From Halostagnicola sp. A-GB9-2 (lineage in GTDB: Archaea; Halobacteriota; Halobacteria; Halobacteriales; Natrialbaceae), in the NCBI RefSeq assembly GCF_030068615.1, contig NZ_JASJOC010000001.1, forward strand, positions 875,045 through 939,044: 64,000 bases of DNA, in the 5' to 3' direction. Each line of letters begins with the position of its first letter. Within the stretch, counting starts at the first letter, position 1. The notes below the pieces were generated by a model. That model had not been told where the DNA came from. It was given only the letters and a program-made list of their open reading frames with translations, and did no database searches. A program made the translations under genes and the position numbers. This document shows, one piece after another, positions 9,370 to 17,829 of this stretch.

Positions 9370-9694
9370 TCGAGCCGAACCTAAAGCATTTCATCAGTGG
9401 CAGTAGCGAATCCTCGATCGTTGCGATCGTAGTTATTGACGTCGACCCGTGTGAACACGAAGGTTGCTACCGCAAAACATGTGTCTGGCTGTCAAAGAAA
9501 CCGATAATACAAACTTAACCGATTGTCATATTCGTGGGAAAGTCGATTAATAAGTCATTAAATCCGGTTCTAAACAATCTCGAGCGATCTCAGCAAGTGA
9601 TTTTCCCCACCCCGCCCACGTCTTGCGATTATTACGACTCAATATCCGTAATGGGACACGGGTTTATGATGCCCCTAATCTTAAACCAGTTTCA
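9370..9694. other. Intergenic stretch, 325 bp, mostly AT-richer; no gene recognised
   Basis: No convincing ORF on either strand. The 3' end holds a TATA-like TTTATGAT (about 9663-9670) some 28 nt before ATG 9695, which fits a leaderless promoter for the zinc-finger gene. The middle (about 9480-9580) is AT-rich and unexplained. Confidence 0.5.
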
Positions 9695-9895
9695 ATGGCA
9701 ACAACAGACAACTCATTCAACGGGATGACCGAACACTGCGACGATTGCGAACTCGAAACGGTCCACGAAGTGAACGTGCAGATCCGAACCGAGAGCCTGA
9801 AACAGGAAAACGCCCAGTTCTCTCGTGAGCCCTACCGCGTGGCCGAGTGCCAGCGCTGTGGAAACCGAACGAGCCAGCGAATGAACAACGCCTGA
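9695..9895 (+). CDS. Small zinc-finger protein (two CxxC pairs)
   Basis: A 66-aa acidic protein with CDDC near the N-terminus and CQRC near the C-terminus, spaced to form one zinc ribbon. Typical of the many small zinc-finger proteins of haloarchaea whose roles are mostly unknown. ATG 9695 (MATTDNSFNGMTEHC) is favoured over upstream in-frame starts because a TATA-like box sits about 28 nt before it. A strong hairpin plus T-run follows at 9943-9980. Confidence 0.78.
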   Translation: MATTDNSFNGMTEHCDDCELETVHEVNVQIRTESLKQENAQFSREPYRVAECQRCGNRTSQRMNNA

Positions 9896-9942
9896 AACGG
9901 CCCGGAAGCGACGGTACACGATACCAAAACAGTTGCGTAGAT

Positions 9943-9980
9943 CGGACGGTGATCGGTGGGAACACCGTCCGTTGTTTTTT
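9943..9980 (+). terminator. Hairpin plus T6 terminator between the zinc-finger gene and map
   Basis: Perfect 9-bp stem CGGACGGTG (9943-9951) / CACCGTCCG (9963-9971), 11-nt loop, then a T6 run at 9975-9980. It looks like a bacterial intrinsic terminator; archaea mainly need the U-tract. It lies between two convergent genes. Confidence 0.6.
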
Positions 9981-10027
9981 GGTCGCAGGTGTGATAGAGA
10001 ATGTCTATACGTTTCCCAGAGTCGACG

Positions 10028-10924
10028 CTACTTCGTCGTTACCTCACAACCGTCTTCCGTGACGATGATTGTATGCTCTTTCTGGCTCACGAGACATCCC
10101 TCGTCCTCCTTGAGGACGGGATAGCCGTGGACGATGTTGTTGCGTTTGAGTCGCCGCAGTGCGACCTCGGGACGACCCGTCTCGAGCCACCGCGTCGCGA
10201 ACGGGAGGGTTCGAAAGTCACCGGTGATCTGCTCGAGCGCCTCTCGAGCCTGCCGGTTCCGAACCGACCCCTCCCGCTCGAGCGAGAAGATTTCCTCGCT
10301 CGAGCCCTCCGTCACTTTTCCGCCGCCGTCCGTCGCGAACGGTTCGATAGCGACGACGTCGCCGGTTTCGAGCGTCGTTCCCTGTGAAACGGCGCGATTG
10401 GGGATGTTCGGACTCGTGTGTTGCTCCCAGTGACCCAGTCCATGGCCGGTGAGGTTGACGACGGGATTGTAGCCGTAGCCGTCGATCACGTCCTCGATTT
10501 CGGCGCCGATATCGCCCGTCTCCACGCCCGGTTCGATCACGTCGATCGCGGCCTGAAGCGCCTGTTCGGGTGCCTCAGCGAGTTCCGGGTTGCCTGAGAG
10601 ATCGACGGTGATAGCGGTGTCTGCCAGCCAGCCGTCGATGTGAACGCCGATATCGAGGTTGATCATCTCCTCGCCGAAGGTCGACTCGTCGTCAATACTC
10701 GGCGTCGCGTGTGCCGCCTCCTCGTCGATCGAGATATTCACCGGGAACGCCGGTTTTCCGCCCAACTCTCGTATCCTGTCTTCGGCGTATTCGGCGATCT
10801 CGAGGTGACTCGCACCGACCTCGACGCGCTCTGCAGTCTCCTCACGGACCTTCGAGAGGATTTCGCCGGCTTCGCGGTGCTTTTCGTACATCTCCGCCTC
10901 GAGATCGACTTCCGTTTCGCTCAT
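10028..10924 (-). CDS. map: Methionine aminopeptidase, type II (archaeal)
   Basis: A 298-aa metalloenzyme removing the initiator Met from nascent proteins. Pita-bread fold residues are visible: Asp ligands in INLDIGVHIDGWLADTA, His in LTGHGLGHWEQH, Glu in VAIEPFAT and a final Glu in SQKEHTII. The type II insertion between the last two motifs is present. ATG start at 10924; the C-terminus VTEDGCEVTTK matches archaeal homologues. Single gene. Confidence 0.95.
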   Translation of the reverse strand: MSETEVDLEAEMYEKHREAGEILSKVREETAERVEVGASHLEIAEYAEDRIRELGGKPAFPVNISIDEEAAHATPSIDDESTFGEEMINLDIGVHIDGWLADTAITVDLSGNPELAEAPEQALQAAIDVIEPGVETGDIGAEIEDVIDGYGYNPVVNLTGHGLGHWEQHTSPNIPNRAVSQGTTLETGDVVAIEPFATDGGGKVTEGSSEEIFSLEREGSVRNRQAREALEQITGDFRTLPFATRWLETGRPEVALRRLKRNNIVHGYPVLKEDEGCLVSQKEHTIIVTEDGCEVTTK

Positions 10925-11080
10925 GTACCCGGGTTGTATCGGTCAGCAAAAAGAGGTTCCGCCTGCCGAGTCCGCGATCCCATCGGTCGAACCCGACGCT
11001 ACGCGGCGGATAGACGCAGAGCATTGGTAGACGACACTCTTCAGCCCGCTCGCGAAGAGTGTGGGTCGCCGGGAGGACAG

Positions 11081-11218
11081 TTACGATGAGGACACGGGAG
11101 GCGAGTCGGTGTCTCCGGTCCACTCGCAATCGGGACAGGCGGCGACGCCCTGAACGTTCGACAGCGTCGCTCGACAAAGCGGACATCGTTGTGCTGCATG
11201 CTGTGGGGGGCGGAGCAT
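11081..11218 (-). CDS. 45-aa CPxC zinc-finger microprotein
   Basis: A short ORF that is easy to miss. ATG at 11218, TAA at 11081-11083. The product begins [10 protein letters not shown], then carries CPLC (Cys12, 15) and CPDC (Cys28, 31) with 12 residues between, ending in an acidic/serine tail. This is the classic arrangement of haloarchaeal small CPxCG-related zinc-finger proteins. Upstream (about 11240-11252) is AT-rich, compatible with a promoter. Located between map and the isoaspartyl peptidase, all on the minus strand. Confidence 0.65.
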   Translation of the reverse strand: MLRPPQHAAQRCPLCRATLSNVQGVAACPDCEWTGDTDSPPVSSS

Positions 11219-11272
11219 TATCGAGTGATTTTCATCGACGATAATAAATATGTGCTACGACGATCGTCGATA

Positions 11273-12265
11273 TTATTGCCGTTCCGTTGCCGTTTGCATC
11301 GCATTGCTGTTGTACGCCGACCCGAGGTGGCCGCGCGCGTCAACGACGATAACGCCGGCGGTCGACCCGGTCAGTTCCGCGAACTCCTCGATGGCGAGTT
11401 CGGCGGCCGCGCCCGCCTCGAGACCGCGCTCGACGTGTCCCGCTACGCGTCGTGAGAGCGTCGTTCGGGCGATATCCTCTCCGGCTCCGGTCGCGCTCAC
11501 CGCCGCCGCGGGTGAACAGTAAAAGCCGGACCCAACCTGTGGAACGTCGCCGACGCGGCCGGCGAGGGCCAACCAGCGTCCGCCCGTCGAGGTCGCGGCC
11601 GCGAGGGAGTCGCCGTCGAACGCGACTGCACCGACGGTATCGTGGTCGTGTTCGTCACCGCAGGCGCGCTGGTCCCCGTAGCGGTCACCATCTTCGCCGG
11701 GGTGGTGGACATCGGACTCGTATTCGTTAGAGGGAGCCTCCGTCTCGCGGTCGATGTCCGCCCCATCTCGTCCGCCAGCATCCGTCTCACCGAACCGTTC
11801 GTCGATCCACTCGAGTTGGGTCCGCGCGCCGCCGACCGGGACCTCGAGGTCGTCCCACTTTTCGCGCGTTCGATCGGTCCAGAGGTCGGCGTCGACCTCG
11901 ACATCGAACGACTCCGCGAGTTCGACGGCGTGATCGCCCGAAACGAACGTATGTGGCGTCTCTTCCATGACTATCCGAGCAACGCGAGTCGCACGCTTGA
12001 CTCCCTCCATCGAACAGACGGCACCGACCGAACGGTTGTCGGTCATGATTCCCGCGTCCGTTCGGATCTTGCCGTCACTCTGGACGGCGCTCCCGACGCC
12101 CGCGTTGAAGCGCGGTGAGGACTCGAGAACGCCGACGGCGGTCTGGACGGCGTCGACAACTTCGGCTTCGGCTGCGCCCGCATCGGCGGCGCCCTCGAGA
12201 ACCTCCTGTCTCTCGGTCGGGTTTTCGGGATCGCTCCCGGCCCCGCCGTGAACGACGATTTGCAC
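11273..12265 (-). CDS. Isoaspartyl peptidase / L-asparaginase (plant-type Ntn hydrolase)
   Basis: A 330-aa self-processing Ntn hydrolase. The predicted autocleavage site precedes Thr210 in HDTVGAVAFD, giving alpha and beta subunits with Thr as nucleophile. Other motifs: VVHGGAG at the N-terminus, PRFNAGVGS, STGG, RVGDVPQVGSG. It hydrolyses beta-aspartyl dipeptides and/or asparagine. The linker before Thr210 (about 160-209) is very acidic and His-rich and probably disordered. Start is GTG at 12265. Confidence 0.92.
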   Translation of the reverse strand: MQIVVHGGAGSDPENPTERQEVLEGAADAGAAEAEVVDAVQTAVGVLESSPRFNAGVGSAVQSDGKIRTDAGIMTDNRSVGAVCSMEGVKRATRVARIVMEETPHTFVSGDHAVELAESFDVEVDADLWTDRTREKWDDLEVPVGGARTQLEWIDERFGETDAGGRDGADIDRETEAPSNEYESDVHHPGEDGDRYGDQRACGDEHDHDTVGAVAFDGDSLAAATSTGGRWLALAGRVGDVPQVGSGFYCSPAAAVSATGAGEDIARTTLSRRVAGHVERGLEAGAAAELAIEEFAELTGSTAGVIVVDARGHLGSAYNSNAMQTATERQ

Positions 12266-12433
12266 GCTCCGATCTGCTGATCCGCGCGGATTAACTCTCT
12301 CGGTTTCGATCCTTCAGTTTCACACTGTCGCCCATCGGTTCGAGTAGCGGCGGTCGGTATCCAATCGCTCAGCCGTCGGCCATCGTCCCGATTCCCTCAC
12401 ACTTACCACGATCCACCGTGTATCCGGACGACG

Positions 12434-12706
12434 ATGACGCCACTCGTCTTTCTGGTCGGCTTCTGTCTGATCCTCGGGATGATCGTAATCGGACGAGTGG
12501 TGAGCGAAACGTCGACGCGCCCAACCGACGGCGGAAGCGCATCGATCGTTCTGGGTATTACGGTGCTTTCCGTATTCTGGGTCGCGCTCGAGGAATCGTT
12601 ACTGACGAGTCCGGTGTGGATCGTGATCGTTGGGTTCGGATCGATACTGATCGCGGTTGGGGTGGCCCTCGTGATCCGTCGATGGGACGAGTCGGTACCG
12701 GCATGA
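12434..12706 (+). CDS. Small membrane protein, three predicted helices
   Basis: 90 aa, mostly hydrophobic: helices at about 3-20, 37-53 and 60-80, with a short polar loop (SETSTRPTDGG) and a charged end RRWDES. No recognised family. An overlapping frame (12418-12750) is Arg/Asp-rich and looks like a shadow; the membrane-like pattern favours this frame. Upstream TATA not obvious. Confidence 0.6.
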   Translation: MTPLVFLVGFCLILGMIVIGRVVSETSTRPTDGGSASIVLGITVLSVFWVALEESLLTSPVWIVIVGFGSILIAVGVALVIRRWDESVPA

Positions 12707-12809
12707 GTGGGGCATTTCCATTTTTTGTCCGACCACCAGCCCTGACTTAAAAGGGTTCTCGAGGGAAATGGTAGACCTTTTACCCCTATCGAAGAACCGT
12801 ACAGACGAA

Positions 12810-14081
12810 ATGAGCTACGACAAGATCGAAGTCCCTGAACAGGGGGAAAAGATCACGCTGAAGGACGGTTCCGAGGACGAACTCGAGATCCCCGACAATC
12901 CGATTATCCCGATTATCTACGGTGACGGTGTGGGCAGCGACGTCGGTCCCGCCGCACAGAAGGTGCTCGACGCCGCCGCGGATGCGACCGGTCGCGAAAT
13001 CAACTGGATGCGCATCTACGCAGGCGAGTCCGCCCGCGAGATGTACGACGAGAATCTCCCGGACGAGACCGTCGAAGCCATCAAAGAACACCGCGTCGCG
13101 ATCAAGGGCCCGCTCACGACACCGGTCGGCGCCGGCTTCCGCTCGCTGAACGTCGCGTTGCGACAGACGCTCGATCTGTACGCTAACGTCCGTCCGACCT
13201 ACTACCTCGACGGCGTCCCGTCACCGGTAAAGGCACCCGAGGAGATGGACATGGTGACCTTCCGAGAGAACACCGAAGACGTTTACGCCGGAATCGAGTG
13301 GGAAGCGGGCACCGAGGAGGTCGAACAGGTCCGCGACTTCATCGAAGACGAGATGGGCTTTGACTCGACTATCCACGAGGGTCCTGTCGGGATCGGTATC
13401 AAGCCGATCACCGAGAAGGGATCGAAGCGCCTCGTCCGCGAAGCGATCGACTACGCCTTAGAGCAAGGTCGCGACAAGGTCACGCTCGTCCACAAAGGGA
13501 ATATCATGAAGTTCACCGAGGGGCAGTTCTCGGAGTGGGGCATGGAGGTCGCCGACGAAGAGTACCCCGACGACGAGGTCTTCGCCGCACCCGACTCCCT
13601 GTGGGAGGAACAAGACGACATCGACATCCCTGAGGGAGCCATCATGGTCGAGGAGCGCCTCGCCGACGCAATGCTTCAGTGGATGCAGCTGCGCACCGAC
13701 GAGTTCGACGTGCTGGCCATGCCGAACCTCAACGGTGACTACCTCTCCGACTCCGCCGGCGCACAGATCGGCGGCCTCGGCATCGCACCCGGCGGAAACT
13801 TCGGCAAGGGTCGCATGCTCGCGGAACCGGTCCACGGCTCCGCGCCGAAACGTGCCAATCAGGACATGGCCAACCCGAGCGCGCTGATCCTCTCCGGCCG
13901 CTTGATGTTCGACTACATGGGCTGGGACGACGCCGCAGACCTCGTGCGGGACGCCGTCGAGGAGACGATTTCCTCGGGCAAGGTCACCTACGACCTCGAG
14001 CGCCAACTCGAGGACGCCGAGAAACTCGCGACGAGCGAGTACGCCGAAGAAGTCATCGACAACATCGAAAAGCTCTCGTAG
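12810..14081 (+). CDS. icd: Isocitrate dehydrogenase (NADP+)
   Basis: A 423-aa TCA-cycle enzyme converting isocitrate to 2-oxoglutarate. Seen: IIYGDGVGSDVG, substrate loop with SLNVALRQTLDLYANVRP, RENTEDVYAGIEWE, TLVHKGNIMK, the metal-binding DYLSDSAGAQIGGLG region and EPVHGSAPK. ATG 12810 (MSYDKIEVPEQGEKI) is the family-typical start; the frame extends 14 codons upstream without support. A T-rich run follows at 14104-14118. Confidence 0.97.
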   Translation: MSYDKIEVPEQGEKITLKDGSEDELEIPDNPIIPIIYGDGVGSDVGPAAQKVLDAAADATGREINWMRIYAGESAREMYDENLPDETVEAIKEHRVAIKGPLTTPVGAGFRSLNVALRQTLDLYANVRPTYYLDGVPSPVKAPEEMDMVTFRENTEDVYAGIEWEAGTEEVEQVRDFIEDEMGFDSTIHEGPVGIGIKPITEKGSKRLVREAIDYALEQGRDKVTLVHKGNIMKFTEGQFSEWGMEVADEEYPDDEVFAAPDSLWEEQDDIDIPEGAIMVEERLADAMLQWMQLRTDEFDVLAMPNLNGDYLSDSAGAQIGGLGIAPGGNFGKGRMLAEPVHGSAPKRANQDMANPSALILSGRLMFDYMGWDDAADLVRDAVEETISSGKVTYDLERQLEDAEKLATSEYAEEVIDNIEKLS

Positions 14082-14103
14082 AGAGGTTCTACAGTAGTAC
14101 TGC

Positions 14104-14118
14104 GGTTTTTTCTTCTTT
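14104..14118 (+). terminator. T-rich run downstream of icd
   Basis: GGTTTTTTCTTCTTT, 20-35 nt after the icd stop codon. Such U-tracts are the usual archaeal termination signal. No strong stem precedes it. Confidence 0.4.
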
Positions 14119-14194
14119 CATCGGCTTGAGACTGGTCGAGCCCCCATTTCAAAACCACAACGTTCTCACCGTCGAGTCCGTGTACACTCACGTG

Positions 14195-14638
14195 ATGGCT
14201 GTAGTTCGCGTCGACGACGAGCAGGGCCTCGAGGACGCCTTCAGTGTCCGACAGACGGTGTTCGTCGAGGAGCAAGGCGTCGACGAGGAGATCGAGTACG
14301 ACGAGCACGAGGACGACGCCGTCCACTTCGTCGCGTACGAGCGAACGGATACCGGCGAGGGGCACCCGATCGGGGCAGCACGCCTTCGAGAGCCCGAAGA
14401 CGGCGTCGGGAAGGTCGAACGCGTGGCGGTGCTCGAGTCACATCGCGAAAACGGCATCGGCCGAGAACTGATGGACGCCCTCGAGACGGAAGCTGGTTCG
14501 GACGGACTGGAGACGCTCAAGCTTCACGCCCAGACTCGGGCGGCCGGATTCTATCGCGGGCTCGGCTACGAACAATACGGCGAGGAGTTCGAAGAGGCGG
14601 GGATCCCCCACGTCGCGATGAAAAAGTCTCTCGAGTGA
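14195..14638 (+). CDS. GNAT family N-acetyltransferase (ElaA/YjcF-like)
   Basis: A 147-aa acetyl-CoA-dependent transferase. The N-terminal RQTVFVEEQGVDEEIEYDEHE resembles ElaA/YjcF-type GNATs; motif A is in VERVAVLESHRENGIGRELM with the acetyl-CoA loop; C-terminal LHAQTRAAGFYRGLGYE is motif B. The substrate is unknown. ATG 14195 (MAVVRVDDE) is chosen over an upstream open frame. Confidence 0.88.
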   Translation: MAVVRVDDEQGLEDAFSVRQTVFVEEQGVDEEIEYDEHEDDAVHFVAYERTDTGEGHPIGAARLREPEDGVGKVERVAVLESHRENGIGRELMDALETEAGSDGLETLKLHAQTRAAGFYRGLGYEQYGEEFEEAGIPHVAMKKSLE

Positions 14639-14676
14639 TCCCGCGGGTACTCGAAAAAAGCGAGAGTCCCTGCTAC

Positions 14677-14850
14677 TTACTCGAGTCGCGCTAACTCGCC
14701 GGTTCGTTCCTTGCGAATGAGATAGCGAACGAACAGCCGAAGCTGTCGCGCCAGATCCGCTCGGTCGTCATATGAGTAGATGCGCGCCTCCCATCGATCG
14801 CGGACGGCCGCAATCATCGCGCTCCGAACGCCCGATTCGTGGACGAACAT
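14677..14850 (-). CDS. Possible small protein of unknown function (57 aa)
   Basis: ATG at 14850 gives MFVHESGVRSAMIAAV, a basic, helix-rich protein ending in LIRKERTGELARLE. Roughly 70% of codons end in G or C, as in real genes here. The frame is also open to a TTG at 14910, which would overlap the divergent regulator. No family recognised; a protein of this size could be DNA-binding, but that is a guess. It fills the gap between the acetyltransferase and the ArsR-like gene. Confidence 0.42.
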   Translation of the reverse strand: MFVHESGVRSAMIAAVRDRWEARIYSYDDRADLARQLRLFVRYLIRKERTGELARLE

Positions 14851-14872
14851 CACTCGTTCTCGGCGGTTATCG

Positions 14873-15211
14873 GTGGTCTCGTCGTCGAACAGCGCCGAGG
14901 AGTACCTCAAGATGCAACGGTCGATCGGGAACGAAACGAGGTTTCGAATCGTCGATACGCTCGTCGAGGGCAGGTCCCAAAGCGCCAGCGAACTTCGTGA
15001 CAGGCTCGAGGTCCGGTCGAACGCGTTACACTACCATCTCGAAGAACTCGTCGAAGTCGGATTGATCGAAAATCGAAAGCGGAAATCGCCCGACAAGGAC
15101 GGATTGTACTCCTATTACCGAGCGACCTCACCTGGCGAAGGGATTCTCACCGACGGCGTCCGCGAACTCATGGCTCGAGAGTGGGACGCACTTGAGGCGT
15201 ACAGCGAGTGA
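14873..15211 (+). CDS. ArsR-like winged-helix transcriptional regulator
   Basis: A 112-aa protein. Core wHTH: SIGNETRFRIVDTLVEG, SASELRDRLEVRSNALHYHLEELVEVGLIENRK, followed by a YSYYRATSPGEGIL wing. I choose GTG 14873 (VSSSNSAEEYLKMQRSIG); ATG 14912 would remove the conserved-looking AEEYLKMQR helix. The longer frame from 14780 overlaps a minus-strand ORF and is unlikely. Probably a cytoplasmic repressor with an unknown ligand. It is convergent with the downstream SDR. Confidence 0.82.
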   Translation: MVSSSNSAEEYLKMQRSIGNETRFRIVDTLVEGRSQSASELRDRLEVRSNALHYHLEELVEVGLIENRKRKSPDKDGLYSYYRATSPGEGILTDGVRELMAREWDALEAYSE

Positions 15212-15229
15212 CCGTCGACGCCGATCACC

Positions 15230-15964
15230 CTACCGAAACTGCATGCCGCCGTTGACACAGAGCACTTCGCCCTGCACGTAGGAATTTTCGATTAGGTACT
15301 CGACCGAGTGAGCGATCGCGTCGGGTTCGCAAGCGTACTGGGGAAGGTGAGTGTCGATCCCCTCGTGGCCCCGGAACTCGACGGACTCGAGATAGTCGAC
15401 GATTTCATCGTTCATATCCGTTTCCACGGGTCCCGGCGCGACCGCGTTCACCTGTACCCCGTCGTCGCCAAGTTCTCGAGCCAGCGAGCGGGTGAGTCCG
15501 TGTAGCCCGGCCTTGCTTGCCGCGTAGGAGGCGTCGACGGTGCCAGCCGTTCCGCCAATACTCGAGACCATCACGACATCGCCCCCGATTTCACGGAGAT
15601 CCGGGGCCGCGGCCTGAGTGACAGAAAACGCCCCGGTCAGGTTCGTCGCAACGACCTCCTCGAACGTTTCCGGCTCGAGGTCCTCGATCGGGGCCGGCTC
15701 GACGATACCGGCGTTGTTGATCACGGCCTCGATCGAGTCGAACGTGTCACGCGTCCGCTCGAGGAGTGCTGTCACTTCGGTGGGTTCAGTGACGTCCGCC
15801 TGAATCGCAACCGCGGACGCCCCGGCGGATTCGACCTGTTCGACCGTTTCTTCTGCCGCACCGCCGTCGGAGCGGTAGTTGACGACGATATCGTGTTCGT
15901 GAGCTAATCGGGTCGCGATCGCCCGTCCGATTCCTCGACTTCCACCGGTAACGATGACTGCCAT
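15230..15964 (-). CDS. SDR family oxidoreductase (FabG-like)
   Basis: A 244-aa Rossmann-fold dehydrogenase. Cofactor motif TGGSRGIGRAIA, NNAG, catalytic Ser in VMVSSIGGTAG, YAASK (Tyr-x3-Lys) and the PG motif in VNAVAPGPVETDM are all present. NADP preference is suggested by Arg after the glycine motif (YRSDGG). ATG 15964 is preferred to a TTG three codons upstream. Substrate unknown; FabG-like ketoacyl reductase or alcohol dehydrogenase are options. Confidence 0.92.
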   Translation of the reverse strand: MAVIVTGGSRGIGRAIATRLAHEHDIVVNYRSDGGAAEETVEQVESAGASAVAIQADVTEPTEVTALLERTRDTFDSIEAVINNAGIVEPAPIEDLEPETFEEVVATNLTGAFSVTQAAAPDLREIGGDVVMVSSIGGTAGTVDASYAASKAGLHGLTRSLARELGDDGVQVNAVAPGPVETDMNDEIVDYLESVEFRGHEGIDTHLPQYACEPDAIAHSVEYLIENSYVQGEVLCVNGGMQFR

Positions 15965-16021
15965 GCGTGCCAAATCGGGAGCAACGGTCTTTCCAATACC
16001 GGAATCTCCCTCACCCGTTCG

Positions 16022-17377
16022 TTACAGGACGTTATCTCGAATATATCGACCGCAGAGCCCGAGCATCGCGAGCGCCATCGCGACGGCGAAGGCGACGACG
16101 AACGCCGAAGCAGGCTCCGTAACTGTCGCGAGCTCGCCGCGGACGAACTCACCTGCGAGCACGATCGCGACGAGTAGCAGGGCAACTCCACCGACGTTCT
16201 CGAGAAGCGAATTCGTCTCCGGCACCGCGTCGGAATCGTTCAGCAGGTAGAGGATCACGATGAGTGCAAACGGCGTCCCGACGAGTCCGAACGCGAGAAC
16301 GAGGACGAGCAACTGGAAGAACGAACCGCCGAGGAACGCCCCGAGTGCGGAGACGAGCGCGACGACGACGATCATCGCGCGGAATCGAGAGTCCTCGACG
16401 GACTGCTCCCAACCGAGTTTGTCCGCGAGGAGGTACGGCGGAACGATCGTGTTCCCGCCGAGCGTCGAGATTGCCGCACCCCACAGGCCGAGGAGAAACA
16501 GCCAGACGGCGTATTCACCAGCGACGGGACCGAGCGCCTCCGCGGCCTGGATTTCGGTGATCGTCGCCGGGTCGAGACCGGTTTCGGGCAAGACGCTCGC
16601 TGCGACGAGGAAGATCGCGAGACTGAAGATTCCGAACGCGACGAGCATCGAACTGATGATGTCGAATCGGGCTAGTGAGACATCGTCTCGAGTCCAGCCT
16701 CGAGCCTGCATCGTGTAACTCTGCATAGTCAACAGCGTGATGTGGACGGCACCGCCGAGCACACCCGCCGCGACCAGTGCGCCGCCGACACCGGCGGGAA
16801 TCTCGGGCTGGAGCCCGGAAACCGCAGCTCCCGTATCGATCGGGACGACGAACGCTGCGGCGATGAACGCGAGAACGACCAACGAGACGATGATCTTCAC
16901 ACCGACCTCGGCGAATCGGTAGCCGCCGCCGGCGAGCGTCAACGCGAGGAACATCGCCCAGATGACTCCCCAAATTCGTGGATCGGCCGCAGCGTCGAGT
17001 CCGGCACTGCCGACCATCGTCGCGCTGACGTCAGCGAGCGTCTGCATGATCACCAGTTGTGCGAGCCCCGAGGCGAGAACGGCGTCGATAAGGAGCACCC
17101 ACGCCCAGAACTCGCCGAGGTGTTCCTCGACCACGGCGATGATCCCCTTCTCGGTGAGCAACCCGAGTCGCATGGCGAGATACTGGCCGATCGTCCCGAG
17201 AACGGCAGAGACAATGACGACCCACAGCAGTGCGTAGCCGAAACTCGCACCCGCGGTGAGCAGACTCGCCATCGTCGCCGGTCCCGCGGCGATCGCACCG
17301 GCGAGCCACGTCGGCCCTAACTGTCTGACGAACGTTTCGATACGACCACCGTACACCTGTCTCGACTCCGTTGCCAT
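16022..17377 (-). CDS. Nramp (SLC11)-family transporter with non-canonical metal site
   Basis: A 451-aa protein with 10-11 transmembrane helices. The TM1-TM2 region GASFGYALLWVV and overall layout match Nramp. The canonical DPGN of TM1 is replaced by AGPATM (LAGAIAAGPATMASLL), and the MPH motif expected in TM6 is replaced by GGAVHITLL. So the usual Mn2+/Fe2+ ligands Asp, Asn and Met are absent. It may move another cation (Mg2+ in Nramp-related transporters) or another solute. ATG 17377 follows a proposed longer start at 17431 that lacks support. Confidence 0.85.
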   Translation of the reverse strand: MATESRQVYGGRIETFVRQLGPTWLAGAIAAGPATMASLLTAGASFGYALLWVVIVSAVLGTIGQYLAMRLGLLTEKGIIAVVEEHLGEFWAWVLLIDAVLASGLAQLVIMQTLADVSATMVGSAGLDAAADPRIWGVIWAMFLALTLAGGGYRFAEVGVKIIVSLVVLAFIAAAFVVPIDTGAAVSGLQPEIPAGVGGALVAAGVLGGAVHITLLTMQSYTMQARGWTRDDVSLARFDIISSMLVAFGIFSLAIFLVAASVLPETGLDPATITEIQAAEALGPVAGEYAVWLFLLGLWGAAISTLGGNTIVPPYLLADKLGWEQSVEDSRFRAMIVVVALVSALGAFLGGSFFQLLVLVLAFGLVGTPFALIVILYLLNDSDAVPETNSLLENVGGVALLLVAIVLAGEFVRGELATVTEPASAFVVAFAVAMALAMLGLCGRYIRDNVL

Positions 17378-17559
17378 CGGCCCACCTTGACAAAGGGAGT
17401 TTATAACTCCGTGGTATTGGATCGTGTTCATATCATCTTGATAGTGTTTTCTGGTCGAATATGAAGTCGATCTGTCGTGCGAGAATTCGATTATGAAGCG
17501 CCCAAAAGAGCGACGAGAAGCGACAGAAGCGCCGGTGTCAAACTCGAGATCGACTCTCG

Positions 17560-17784
17560 TCAGCCCGGGTGCTCCCGCGGCAGGCCGAAAATGTCCACGC
17601 CTCGAACGGTTTCATCGCCGCGATTCGTGACGGCGCGTGATTGATCTCCAGGGATCACGGAGGAATCTTCCGGACCACAGACGATTTCCTCGACAGCGGT
17701 AACGAGAGACAGACATCCAAAGCGATACTGGCCGGCAACCCGCGTTCGAGGAAACGGCCCCGTTCCGATCGGTTTCACTTTCAC
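17560..17784 (-). pseudogene. Probable remnant of a small cupin protein
   Basis: The 74-codon frame ends in GDQSRAVTNRGDETVRGVDI plus FGLPREHPG, which resembles the last strands of a cupin (PGD...NRGDE...PRE). The first 35 residues do not look like a cupin and the metal-binding His motif is missing, so I read it as a decayed C-terminal fragment. Alternatively it is chance coding in a 450-bp gap. No clear promoter. Confidence 0.35.
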
Positions 17785-17829
17785 TCCACTTGCCGAACGT
17801 TAAACTACGGCGGGAACTACCGTCAGGAT

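Noticed and set aside
16742-17320. 192-aa frame on the plus strand within the Nramp gene
   Set aside because: Highly charged, no motifs, shadow of the transporter gene.
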